NCBI GenBank assembly: GCA_001661515.1
Contig: LUVW01000022.1
Span: forward strand, 1 to 33,807
Direction of reading: 5' to 3'
Length of the DNA: 33,807 bases
Source of the DNA: Capniomyces stellatus
Lineage: Eukaryota > Kickxellomycota > Harpellomycetes > Harpellales > Legeriomycetaceae
A program made the translations under genes and the position numbers. The notes beneath the pieces are model-generated. The model was given only the letters and a program-made list of their open reading frames with translations, was not told the origin of the DNA and ran no database searches. Of the stretch, positions 18,204 through 28,479 are shown piece by piece. Each line of letters begins with the position of its first letter. The first letter of the stretch is position 1.

Positions 18204-20357
18204 TATGTATTTTTGATTGTTACATTTTAGTGCAGTGCACACTTCACTAGAATAAAATCAGTTTTTTTGTTATATTTATAACAAGTTTTAAATCAGATAT
18301 TTCTTTATAATTTTAAAAACGAGTTTGACTATCAATAAAGTTTGTCAAACGTCTTTGAACATCGATTTGGTCTTTTTGGTCGATATCACTTCTTTTGAAA
18401 AGCACTTTAATCACAACTTACAAAACCACGCACTCATTTACCTGCCAAAGAAAATGTCTACTTATTATCATTTTAAATCTAAATTAATGAGGCAATAGTC
18501 TGGAACAATTGGCCAACCAGTCTAAGATTGATGCATTAACTTCGTAATTCGGTGTTAATCTACATTGGAAAAAAATCTAATGCCATCGGCTTTTTGGTGG
18601 AAATATTTTGAACCATACCAAACCAAGCCACTCTCTTGGTAACTGCCTTCCTAAAGATTCCCTTCCTGAAGATTGCCTTTTAATTTCATCCAGGTTCGCT
18701 TTGTTATTTATTCCCCATTTATTACCACCAACAAGACATTTAAAATTAGGGGTTTAAGCTACCTTGGCTGATTCAGAAATAGTTCCGCCTCATAAATTCC
18801 AAGTTCAAAATATTACCATATTTGAAAAATGATTTGTCAATTTAACCCCTTTTCAGTTAAAGTGAAATATTTTGCGATAACTATGTTGAGTCGGACTAAT
18901 CTAATGAGTAAAACAACTTTATTGAAATGATTAAACTTAATTAAGGCTTGAGTCTAGTAAGTATGTACTAAAGATAACCAATGTTTGATTCACTGCTTTC
19001 TTAAAAATGGTATTTATATAGGTCTTTTTTTTGAGACTAATGGAAAAAAAAATTGTAATTAAAATCATCCTAGTTGTAAGATAAAAACGCATTACAGACT
19101 CTCGTTTGGTTGGTTATGTGCTGCAATATTCAGTTCAAACTGTTAACACAAATAAATTTTGTCAAATGAAATCGTGTACAGCAGTAAACAAATAATACAA
19201 ATGTTAATTGTACTGGTTTTATACACTTTGTTGACAGTGCAAAAGCCGCTACAAAGTTCCAACCAGAAATTTCGACACTTGCTGTTTACTACAGTTGGTA
19301 ATAGCAGCATAATCGGTTTCTATAGGTAATTCAAGACAAAAATTTAAAATGAAAAAAATTCTAGGCTACTCGGGGCACCATACTAATATATCACCTCAAG
19401 TCGTCGAGTTATAAACTTTGAATAAACAATAGATAGGGCAAAGTAACAAAGTATAGTATGGTCTATATACTCTTAGCAATCGGTGAACAGTTTATAGAAA
19501 TGAACATTCGCCAATAAATTGACAGTATTGCCAAGTTGGTTTTACGAACTTACAAGGGATATTTGGTGTTTATGGGGTGGATTTTGTCGCAATAAAAAAA
19601 AAACTAACTTGCACTAATAAAAATTTATTACTTTAATGTTTTACAATGTATTTCTTCAATGGCCAATAAATTTTGAAAAACACATTAAAAGCCAGTAAAC
19701 CGACACGAGTTTAATTATTCCATTTGGTAAAAGAAAAGAAACAATTTTATGGTCGAAATAGTAATGAGAAAGCACAAGCCAAGCAAATATATAGAAAAAA
19801 AGTGCAATAGCGGAATATAAAAACAGCTGAAACATAAAGCCGAGAGCCAAGAGATAGTTAGTCAGACATTATAAAACACACTTGTATCCAAAACCTTTTA
19901 AATGACTTAGTATCAAATGGATTAAACGGCTTGGATAGTAAATCTCGAAATTTAAACACTTATATTTAGAATTACACGGGAAGAGGTCCAGAGATAGAGG
20001 AGTATAGACTAGAGATTTAAAACCATCAGTACGGTAGCATAAACCAAGAAAAGAAATTGGCAAGTTTGCAACCAAAGAGAAGAAGAAAAATAAAGAAGAC
20101 GCAAGTAAGTTGACAATAAACTATAGAATTGAAATTAAGGGTGGGAGGGGTGGAGAGAATAGTTGATGTTTTAATGGAAAATCCGAAATTCAGGTTGGTG
20201 GTTAAATCCAAGTCTTAAAGAATATATATTGGTAAATAGAGCAGAGATTAAAGTGAGAAACAAGGGGCTTTAAGGATTGAAAGCAAAACAAATGCGTTGG
20301 AAGTAACTGTGTGGATTGCAACTGAAAAAAGAGAAAATAAAGAGCAGAATAAATTGT
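18204..20357. other. AT-rich intergenic region
   Basis: About 2.1 kb between the secreted-protein gene and the Gid7-like gene. No frame with codon structure or family resemblance is visible; the hydrophobic open frames on the minus strand (19656-20211) look like T-rich composition effects. The promoter of the Gid7-like gene must lie at the right end. Confidence 0.5.
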
Positions 20358-23243
20358 ATGAATAGCGAGCAAAGAGGGAGCGAAAAACGGCGAATATCAG
20401 AATCAAGCTCGAGTAATTTGGAAGGAGAGACCGTTAGAAGCAAGCAGGTTAAAGTAGGTACTGAAAAATCTGGTGGCGACACTGAGAATACAAGCGCAAT
20501 TGGCAGTAGTAGTGGTAGTGGTAGTAGAGAGACCGGAGAATATAGAGAAGGTGATATAAAAGTAAACGAAAAGAAGGAACTGGGCGAAAAGGGGCCAGAG
20601 CTAGATAGTAAAGCAAAGATTTCAGAACACTGTTTTATAGAAAGAAAAAGCAAAAAAGGAAGCAATAGCAAGGACGAATTGGAAAAGTTGGGAAAAGAAC
20701 GAGAATCCTCGCTAAAAAGAATAAAGAGTGTTATGAACAAGACAAAGGAGGAAAATATAATGGTAGCAAAAAAGCAGAAAGTAGGACTGGATAACAGAAA
20801 ACAGGGAGGCAAAACTGAAGAGAAAACAGATGCCGACAAGTTAAATGGGCAAACTTCGATAAACGGAAAGGAAAGAATGAAACTTCGAGGGTCAAAGTAT
20901 AAAGAGGAACAAGTTGTTCGAATAATGCTGCAAGAGTTGTGGGATTTGGGGTATAGGTAAACACAAAATGCATTATAATAATAGTAGTAATAGTAATAAT
21001 AGTAATATAGTAATAATAGTAATATAGTAATAATAGTAATTAGTAGTAATAGTAATAATAGTAAATTGATTCAATTAAATAAAATAGGACAAGCTTTGAA
21101 ACTTTGCAAAAGGAATCAGGTCATAACTTGGAAAGCTACACAATCAGCGAGTTTAAAAAGGGGGTGTTGGAGGGAAGGTGGGAATATGCAGAGAAGCAGC
21201 TTGAAATGATCCACATCTCGTCTAAACATAAAAAGCACTCGGTATGGTTTATGCTCAAGAAGCAGCAGTATCTTGAGGCGCTTGAAGAAGGCAAGATCAA
21301 ATTGGCGCTGAGGATTTTGCAGAAGGAACTAGCGGTTTGGAGCACTCAGAACGCACAACTTTTCCAATTGTCAAAGTAAAAAAAACCAAAGCTTTAGTAT
21401 TAAAATATAAATGTACCGTACAGCACACCATGGTACAATAAAGTGTACAATAAAGTGTACAATAAAATGGGTGAACAAATAGGTTGATCATGTGTTCAAG
21501 TGTTGATCAGTTGAAAAGAGAAACCGAATGGGATGGAAAGACAGGAGTTTCAAGACAACAGCTTATAGACTCACTACAAGGTAAGCATTACAAATAAATC
21601 CATAACTTACAACCAAGTAGAGTATAGTAGGATAGAACTGACTTTATGAGGATGATGATATTAGTAAAATAAGCGCACTAAATGTAACATTTAATAACAA
21701 ACTTTGAATAACAATATTATTGATATTATTAAAAAAACAAAAAACAAAAAATAGAGTTTATTCCAGCAGAAACAATGTTGGGTCCACAAAGAATGCAGAC
21801 GCTTTTTGACCAAGCATTAAACTATCAACATTCCAAATGCAAATATCATGTTTCAGACGGAAAACCCAATCTTTACAGCGACCATAAGTGCAAAAGGTAC
21901 AGAAAAAATTGACTAGAAAAACCAAAAACTAGAATATGTGTATATAAATATACTTATGTATGTGTGTGTGTATTTTAGAATTCATTTCAATGAAAAGTCT
22001 CTGCATGTGTTGGAGGGACACAGCGATGAGGTCTGGTACTTGGCATTTTCCAATGATGGAAGTAGGATAGCTTCGGGTTCAAAGGACAACACGGTGATAA
22101 TCTGGAATGCAAAGGTAAGCGTGGGTTGTGATTGGCTTGTCTGCTCAGAGCTTAATATTGTTATTAGTCGGTTTTCCGGGTGCAGTTACCATTGGCTATT
22201 AAGCTGATTATAGTCGAAATCTGGGGAGGAAATTTGATTAAGATGTGTAAATTTAAACAGTAATAATAAGAGAGGGAAAAAAAAAAAAAAACATGTAAAT
22301 GTAGAGTTCAGAGTTGTTGCATGTTCTTCATGGCCATGGAAGTGCTATTTCAGGGTTGGCCTGGTCACCCAACGACAGGTTTTTGTTGAGCGCAAGCAAC
22401 GATATGTCACTTCGACTTTGGGAATCAAAGGTACAAAAGATAGCAACAAGTATATATAAAAGTGAATAGATAATAAATAAATAAATAAATTAAATAAATC
22501 AAATAATAAATATGATTGGATGCGAGTAGAGAGGAAATTTGGTTCGTGAATACATCAAACACACAGATTTTGTGACGGCGTGCAAGTGGTTGCCTGACGG
22601 GAAGAGGTTTATATCGGGAGGACTTGATAAAAACATGTTTTTGTGGGATATTGAAGGCAAGGTTGAGCAGACGTGGAATGTGCCTCGAATCCATGACTTG
22701 TCAGTTGGGCACGACGGAAACTCGATTTTGGTGGCGGATAACGAAAACAAGATTCTTCTGTTTAATTTTGCGTCAAAAGATCCGTACAAGACAATCAAGG
22801 AGTTTGCCAACATTCTTTCGGTTTCAATTGCAGCAGACTCGAAACATGCTTTGGTCGGCACCCAAAACAGCCAATTGCATTTGTGGGACCTGGAAAACGA
22901 CAAAATTGTCCAGACTTATGATGGGTACAAGCAGGGCACATATGTAACAAGATGCACTTTTGGCGGTGTCAACGAGTCTCTCGTGATATGCGGCAGTGCT
23001 GACGGGTCTGTCCATGTCTGGAGCCGCCAGTCTGGTGCAACTATCCAGGTCTTGGCCGGCCACAAAACCAACGTTAACTGCTGTGCCTGGTCCTACAACT
23101 CCAAGTGCCTTTCCTTGGCCTCTGCAAGTGACGATCACACCGTCCGTGTATGGACGTGTCCTGACTACCACAGAAATATCAACCACAGACCAAGCATCAC
23201 TTCTATTTCCGACTATTCTGCTCGCCAGACTATAGACAACTAA
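20358..23243 (+). CDS. GID7: Gid7/WDR26-like LisH-CTLH-WD40 protein, seven exons
   Basis: Homologue of yeast Gid7 / metazoan WDR26, a scaffold subunit of the GID/CTLH E3 ubiquitin ligase, which in yeast degrades gluconeogenic enzymes. My exon model is 20358-20956, 21088-21375, 21483-21580, 21755-21896, 21979-22114, 22305-22430 and 22530-23243. All introns are GT-AG (82-190 bp), and the coding sum is 2103 nt, 700 residues plus stop, in one frame. Residues 1-180 are a Ser/Lys/Glu-rich tail. LisH lies at ~182-214 ([18 protein letters not shown] joined across intron 1 to [11 protein letters not shown]), CTLH at ~215-275 ([20 protein letters not shown]), a WDR26-like linker ([19 protein letters not shown]) follows, and then about seven WD40 blades from ~383 ([20 protein letters not shown]) to [13 protein letters not shown]. 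An in-frame TTG at 20316 precedes the first ATG, which I chose. Nuclear/cytosolic complex member by family. Confidence 0.92.
20957..21087 (+). repeat. Intron 1 of the Gid7-like gene with (TAGTAA)-type repeat
   Basis: Most of this 131-base intron is an imperfect taatagtaa array (about 20975-21062). It has a GTAAAC donor and an aaaatag acceptor. It joins the two halves of the LisH motif. Confidence 0.85.
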
Positions 23244-24435
23244 CTGATCTTTACCTTTCTGCTTTGTCTATTTAACTAGCCTTGTATACTTTTATAATTC
23301 TTTATTTTTATTTTTTATATATATACTATTATTGGTTATTCAATTATGAATTTATCCCTCTCCATATAGTTCACTGGTTCCCTCATACCCATTGGTACGA
23401 AACCCTGTCACTTTCTATATTCCATTGTCAATGGTTATTGGATTTAATCCACATCACATTTTCATGTGGTTTTTTGGTTCTAATCAGTTTCAAACAGGGT
23501 CTTGTTGTATTTTTAAACGACTAGTATGAAGGAAAAAAAAAAGTAGGGGTGGGGGAGGGAAGTGTTTGATTATTATTTTAGATATTGGCGCATTCATCTG
23601 TTCAGACGATCGATTAAAAAAGAATACTGTGAGGTTTTAATTTATTACCAAGCTGCAAGACTATTATTATTAAACTGCGAGAATATTTTACAAGGTTGAG
23701 ATAGATTTTTTTAGGTTGTTTTATCTTGGGAGGAAGGGGAAGATTAGCTTTTATGAAACGAACAGGAATGAAAAGAGTATTAAATGGAGAAAAAAGAAAG
23801 AAAAAAAAAGAGTGAAAAAAAGGGTATTTAGTGCTCATCGTAATTTTATCTAAAGCTCCCAGGGTATTGGTCGTTTAGAATTTTGTGATGGGAAATGGTT
23901 GAAATATCTTGGTGAAACTCACAGTTTGTTGTTGATGCTGATAAAACAAAACACTGATTTCTTTTTTTTTCTTTTTTTTCTTTTTTTGCAAAGGTGCGAG
24001 TGTTTGCAAGCTAATGACAGTTTAGAAAGAGAATGCAAGTCTGAATTAAACAGTGGATATTTCTCCAATTCTATTTATTGTACGCTTTGGGATCAATTCC
24101 ACTGCTTCAAAGCTATTAACTGAACCTTTTGTTGCAGTAGCTTTTTTTTTTATTATTATTTTTATTCGCTGAGGTTATAGTAATATTTATTTTCTGCGCA
24201 TTCGAGTTTATAAGCAGTTTAAAGAGTATGGATAAAAGCGGAACAAAATAAGTGTTCCCAACAATACTCTTAAAGACTAAACACAATAATATAGTAATTC
24301 GGAGTGCATGAGATAGTGCAACTTGGAGCCTCAGTAAATATTTAGGTATAATATATCGAATCCAGGGCTGCATAACTTGACAGTTGAACGAGTAGAGGGA
24401 ATAATAGAGCGGTGTATATACAGAGGCTTGAAAAC
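23244..24435. other. Intergenic region between Gid7-like and transporter genes
   Basis: About 1.2 kb of AT-rich DNA with poly-T runs (e.g. 23960-23987, 24141-24150). It must hold the 3' end of the Gid7-like gene and the promoter of the transporter; I see no further gene. Confidence 0.55.
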
Positions 24436-25587
24436 ATGAGAGTGAAACCATTTAGAGCAGTAAAGAATGCGGGGCAGATATTGGAGAACTTTGGGCCGAG
24501 TTGGTATAGTGTGACTATGGGAACAGGAATTACTAGTGTTTTGGTGTACAAGTTGCAATACGATTTTGTAATTAACCATTACATTGGGAGAGTGATGTTT
24601 GTTATGAATGTAGTGTTGTTTACGGTATTTACTTTTGTATCAGCAGCACGGTACATTTCAAACAAAAAACTGGTGAAAGAGTTATTGTGCCACCCTACCC
24701 AAAGCATGTTTATTGGGGCAATACCAATGGCATTCACAACGCTAGTAAATAGCGTTGCCTCCATGTTTCCAGTAAGCGAGTATGGGGAGATTGTTGTTGA
24801 AATTGTGTTTTGGATGTGGTGGGTTGATGTAGTGATAACGCTGCTGTCGGCGTTGGTTGTGCCTTATTACATGGCAATATATCAGAAACATGATATGAAG
24901 GGCTTTCTTTCGTTGTGGTTTCTTCCTACTGTTACTCCGATTGTCACGGCGGCTTCTGGGGGCGTTGTAGCCGAGCTCTTGGACCATAACCGGTCGGTTG
25001 TTGTTCTCATTAGCTCGTATGTGATTTGGGGAATTGGGCTTATGTCCACCGTGTCCAGTCCGCTTTATTTTTTTAGACTTGCTTCCTACTCGCTGCCCGA
25101 GTACAGTTTGCTGATATCGATTTTTCTGCCAATTGGGCTGTTTGGCCAGGCATCGTTTGGGATAATCCAGATTGGGTACATTTCAAGCCTTCATTTCCCA
25201 ACCGCGTTTCCCAACATCGAGATGCTTGGACCTGTTGCCTACGTCCTGTGCCTTATTTCCGGCATTGTTCTTTGGGCGTTTTCGTTTTTTTGGTTTGTGC
25301 AAGCTATAGCTGGGTCGATCTATGGACTTCGAGGCCGACCATTTCAGCTGCATATGGGGTATTGGGCCTGTACCTTTCCAATAGGCACTTTTATCCTGGC
25401 AACAAATGTGCTGTCAAGGCTACTAAAGCACCAGTTCTTCAGGATAGTTGGTGCATCGCTTACGGTGATTCTGTTTGTGTTGTGGCTGATTATCTTTGGC
25501 TATACTGTGAACGGAGTTTGGTCGGGGAAACTGTTTCTATCGCCAGCCCAACTTGAAGAATACGAGGACTCAAAATCAGGAAATTAA
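24436..25587 (+). CDS. TDT-family transporter (Ssu1/Mae1-like)
   Basis: A 383-residue polytopic membrane protein without introns. The family (tellurite-resistance/dicarboxylate transporter) includes yeast Ssu1 (sulfite efflux) and S. pombe Mae1 (malate uptake). Visible hallmarks are the N-terminal NFGPSWYSVTMGTGITSVL (residues ~18-36, with the MGTG signature after the first Pro-Trp), FWMWWVDVVIT, FLPTVTPIVTAASGGVVAEL, then LPIGLFGQASFGIIQIGYIS and LHMGYWACTFPIGTF, the family's conserved C-terminal segment. About ten membrane segments can be counted, as usual. The fungal Ssu1-like subfamily is favoured by the PTVTPIVTAASGG block, but sulfite versus organic acid cannot be decided by eye. The start is the first ATG (24436); an in-frame GTG lies eight codons upstream. 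Convergent with the gene at 25900. Confidence 0.88.
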   Translation: MRVKPFRAVKNAGQILENFGPSWYSVTMGTGITSVLVYKLQYDFVINHYIGRVMFVMNVVLFTVFTFVSAARYISNKKLVKELLCHPTQSMFIGAIPMAFTTLVNSVASMFPVSEYGEIVVEIVFWMWWVDVVITLLSALVVPYYMAIYQKHDMKGFLSLWFLPTVTPIVTAASGGVVAELLDHNRSVVVLISSYVIWGIGLMSTVSSPLYFFRLASYSLPEYSLLISIFLPIGLFGQASFGIIQIGYISSLHFPTAFPNIEMLGPVAYVLCLISGIVLWAFSFFWFVQAIAGSIYGLRGRPFQLHMGYWACTFPIGTFILATNVLSRLLKHQFFRIVGASLTVILFVLWLIIFGYTVNGVWSGKLFLSPAQLEEYEDSKSGN

Positions 25588-25899
25588 ATACAAAGGTGTT
25601 TTTTTGGTTTGTTTGTAGTAGTGCGCGAATTGAGAATATACAAGGAGAAGATTGGGAAGGGCTATAAATTGGCTAGTTGTAGATAGTTTGAAATTTTATT
25701 ATTGTTGTTGTTGTTTTTAGTGTTGTTTTTTAGTGTTACAGTGATTTGAAAATTAGCAAATTAAAGATATTATAGAGTACAAAATAACAAAAAAAAAAAA
25801 ATATATATATATAAACACCAAGGCTGAGAACAAGAAAAGAAAAATACCAGTTTCTCTGCAATGAGTGGGAAATGGGGCAAAAGAAAAAGTTGTGTTATG

Positions 25900-28479
25900 T
25901 TAGTATAGTACGCTGCAATACGAAGGTTTGTGAGGTGGGCCTTGGTAACTGAACAGCTGTGTTGCAGGACCCAAGACGTTAACAACACGAGCATCGTTGA
26001 TGCTGGATACACTGGACATTGTAGAAGAGGCATAGCTAGAGATAGAAAAGGCTCTGGACTTTCTGTTGTGCAGAGAGCCAGCGAAATTGGGCTCAAGTTT
26101 GGCACCAAGGTCAGGTTTGCTTTGTCCAGGGAAGGTGTTGTTTGCAACAGAGTATTTGGTAGCCGGAATTTCATGGGGGTTGGCGGACTCTTTAAGCGGG
26201 GAATTTGTGGCAATCACAGCGTTCAAGTGCTGAAGCCACTCGGTAGTTTGTTCTGGGGACTGGAGCTTAATAAACAAAGAAAATGAATTCCCGCAGATTC
26301 CGGCCATAAACATGTGCTTGTAACGGACATTGACAAAAAAGTTGCTGAAACTGGTGCCAAAAAAGTCGATGCATGCAGCCTGCATAGCGTGGAAGCTGCT
26401 CTGGTTGGCTGTGGCTGGGTTGTTACCGGAAGCTTCCTTGTCGGCACAAAATGAAAGCTCAATAATGTTTGAAAGCAACATAACGCTGCTGCTTGGAAAA
26501 ACACGAGCCTTGCACAGGCAGTCAAAACTGAGCAAAAGGCTGCTCTCGTTTGCTGTAGCCGAGTGTGGCCTGGTAAAAAACATTTCATTTGAGTTTGAAT
26601 TTGAGTTTGAATTTGAGTTTGAGTTTAGTTGAACGTTAAAAATCCTCCATTCCATGTTTTCCAAATCAGTCTCCGATGCATCTAAAAACGGCAGCAAACT
26701 CGCTTTGGTAGTCAAGCTACACCACCCACTCCCCACATGGCCGTTTATCCTGCTGACTCTATACCCCTGAAAATCATCCACATTGTCCCACTCCTCAGCC
26801 CTGTCTAGCCTGTCCATCTCTACTCTATTGTCCTGCACCATCGCGTCAGTGTTTGATTTCATTATTTTGGTTCGCTCCAGAGCCTCAAAAAACCTGTTCT
26901 TTTTGCCTGCGCTTTCCTTAAAGCCGCTGCTCGTTGACTGGGCAAAAACTGCCGAGTGGTGCCTGTTTAGGGGAAACTTTATGTCGTTTGGGTTGAACTT
27001 GAACTCGTATTCTGGTGTGCTACTTAGATTCCCTAAACCCTCATTAATATCCAACACCGAGTACCTTAGCGTGATTTGCACCCTGCCCAACCCCCCACTC
27101 GCCACAGACTTCACCTTGTACTTTCGCATTTCCCTAGCCACTCCCAACTCCCTTGTATCAACATCCAGTTGCCCAGCCATCTCCCAGCCACCCAACCCTG
27201 CCACTGCCTCTTCTCTGCCAACAAACTGATGCTCCACCATACTAACAAAACTCTGGCTATAAAATCCTCCTACTCTTTTGATCTTGGTTCCATGGATTGT
27301 TGTGTTTTCCCCCCCTGAACTCTCGTTTATTCCTTCAAATGCTCTAAAGCTTGGGCTGCTATTAAACTTGCTCAGTCTTGCCAACCTCCCAGGACTATAC
27401 GTGTTGTATTTCGTTGTGCTCTTTTCAACCACCCTCTCGTACTCTGTCCCAAAACTCTCTTTGCTGCAAATCTCAATCTTAAATCCCCGGCACTCATTTA
27501 GCTCAAACGCCACAATCCCCCCCAAATGAATCCCTGTTCCTTCAGCCTCCCCACCCGTGTATAATCCACTAAAGTAGTTGGTCTTGTTTTTGGCTTTGGT
27601 TTTTGATATCGAAGGGAGAATACAATTCTGCCCTTCAGCTTCGATTCTACAAACTGTCTTTGTATCTATTTCACCAATTGACCACAACTCTGTTTTAGAT
27701 CTTGTCATTCAATACTCAAACTCATATATATACTCATATTTCCTCTACTCTAACTCTCCAAGTGCCACCAGCAGTTGGGTACATCAGCTATTTTAAAACT
27801 TACTGCTTTTCAAGCCAGAATACTCGATCTTTTCAATCTTAATAACTAAAATCTTGCTCTTTTCCCTGCAATAAGCGCCGTTATATTTCACCGGGCTCTG
27901 TTGTTCACTGTTTACCAAGCTTTTTGACGTAGAGTCTGGACTATCACTAAGTACAGTTTTATCCTTGTTAGAACCAACTTTTGCTTTATTTTTAATTCAA
28001 CAACAACACCAGTTGTTAATTCTTGAACACTTTTTTTTGCCTGGCTTTATAAGTATACCTTACCTTTTCAATGTTTGATAAGCATCAACTAATTTCCCTT
28101 TCCTAACTCTACTAATCAACCCTTTCATCTTTCTTCCTAAACCCTGCTCCTTCCTAGTGTCATTCAGTTTGCCCTCAACAATCGTTTCAACGCTATTTGT
28201 CACCGAGTTAATACTGGGCGCCTTTACCGTGTCGCCGCCTGAGCTCAACTTCATTTTTTTAAATACACTTGTAAGCGATAAACCTGCTCGCTTCAGCTTT
28301 GGCACACTCTCGTTAATATAGCTACCCATTAATGAATCAGTCCCATTATTCCCGTTGTCCCATGCATAAATCCTCTCCAATATCTGCTCCTGTCTACCCT
28401 CAACTAACGCGCACTCATTATCGCCGCGGGAAAGGTGGACATTCACCATAGGTTTCGTCCTTGTCAATACACCCTTCAT
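25900..28479 (-). CDS. C2-like plus PH-like protein, anillin/Bud4-type candidate, three exons
   Basis: My model is exon 1 28479-28064, exon 2 27946-27804 and exon 3 27689-25900, with GTAAGG and GTAAGT donors, TTAG and ACAG acceptors and introns of 117 and 114 bp. The sum is 2349 nt, 782 residues plus stop in one frame. Exon 1 is a disordered basic region. A C2-like domain spans ~170-398: KSKILVIKIEKIEYSGL (built across exons 2 and 3), GGIVAFELNECRGFKIEI, a long insert, GWEMAGQLDVDTREL and GRVQITLRYSVL. A PH-like domain spans ~490-680: DDFQGYRVSRING up to the C-terminal helix SPEQTTEWLQHLNAVI, with a microsatellite-derived Ser-Asn run at ~542-554 inside it. C2 followed by PH is the anillin homology layout (anillin, Mid1, Mid2/Bud4), which organises septins and the cytokinetic ring at the cortex. 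An alternative is a separate 602-residue protein starting at the ATG at 27708. Family call is tentative; gene reality is firm. Confidence 0.6.
26584..26628. repeat. GAATTT/GAGTTT microsatellite inside CDS
   Basis: A hexanucleotide run encodes alternating Ser-Asn in the anillin-like candidate (minus strand), inserted in the middle of its PH-like region. Confidence 0.85.

Noticed and set aside
19656..20211. Hydrophobic minus-strand open frames resembling membrane proteins
   Set aside because: Phe/Leu-rich content follows from A/T composition; the three short frames overlap in different registers and show no family pattern.
20316..20357. Upstream extension of the Gid7-like protein to a TTG
   Set aside because: TTG is not expected as a start here; the first ATG is at 20358.
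22824..23186. Minus-strand open frame inside the last Gid7 exon
   Set aside because: Antisense shadow of the WD40-coding exon.
27706..27708. ATG at 27708 as the start of the 602-residue protein
   Set aside because: It is directly preceded by a TGA, and using the splice at 27689 instead joins a well-phased upstream exon that completes the C2-like fold; kept only as an alternative.
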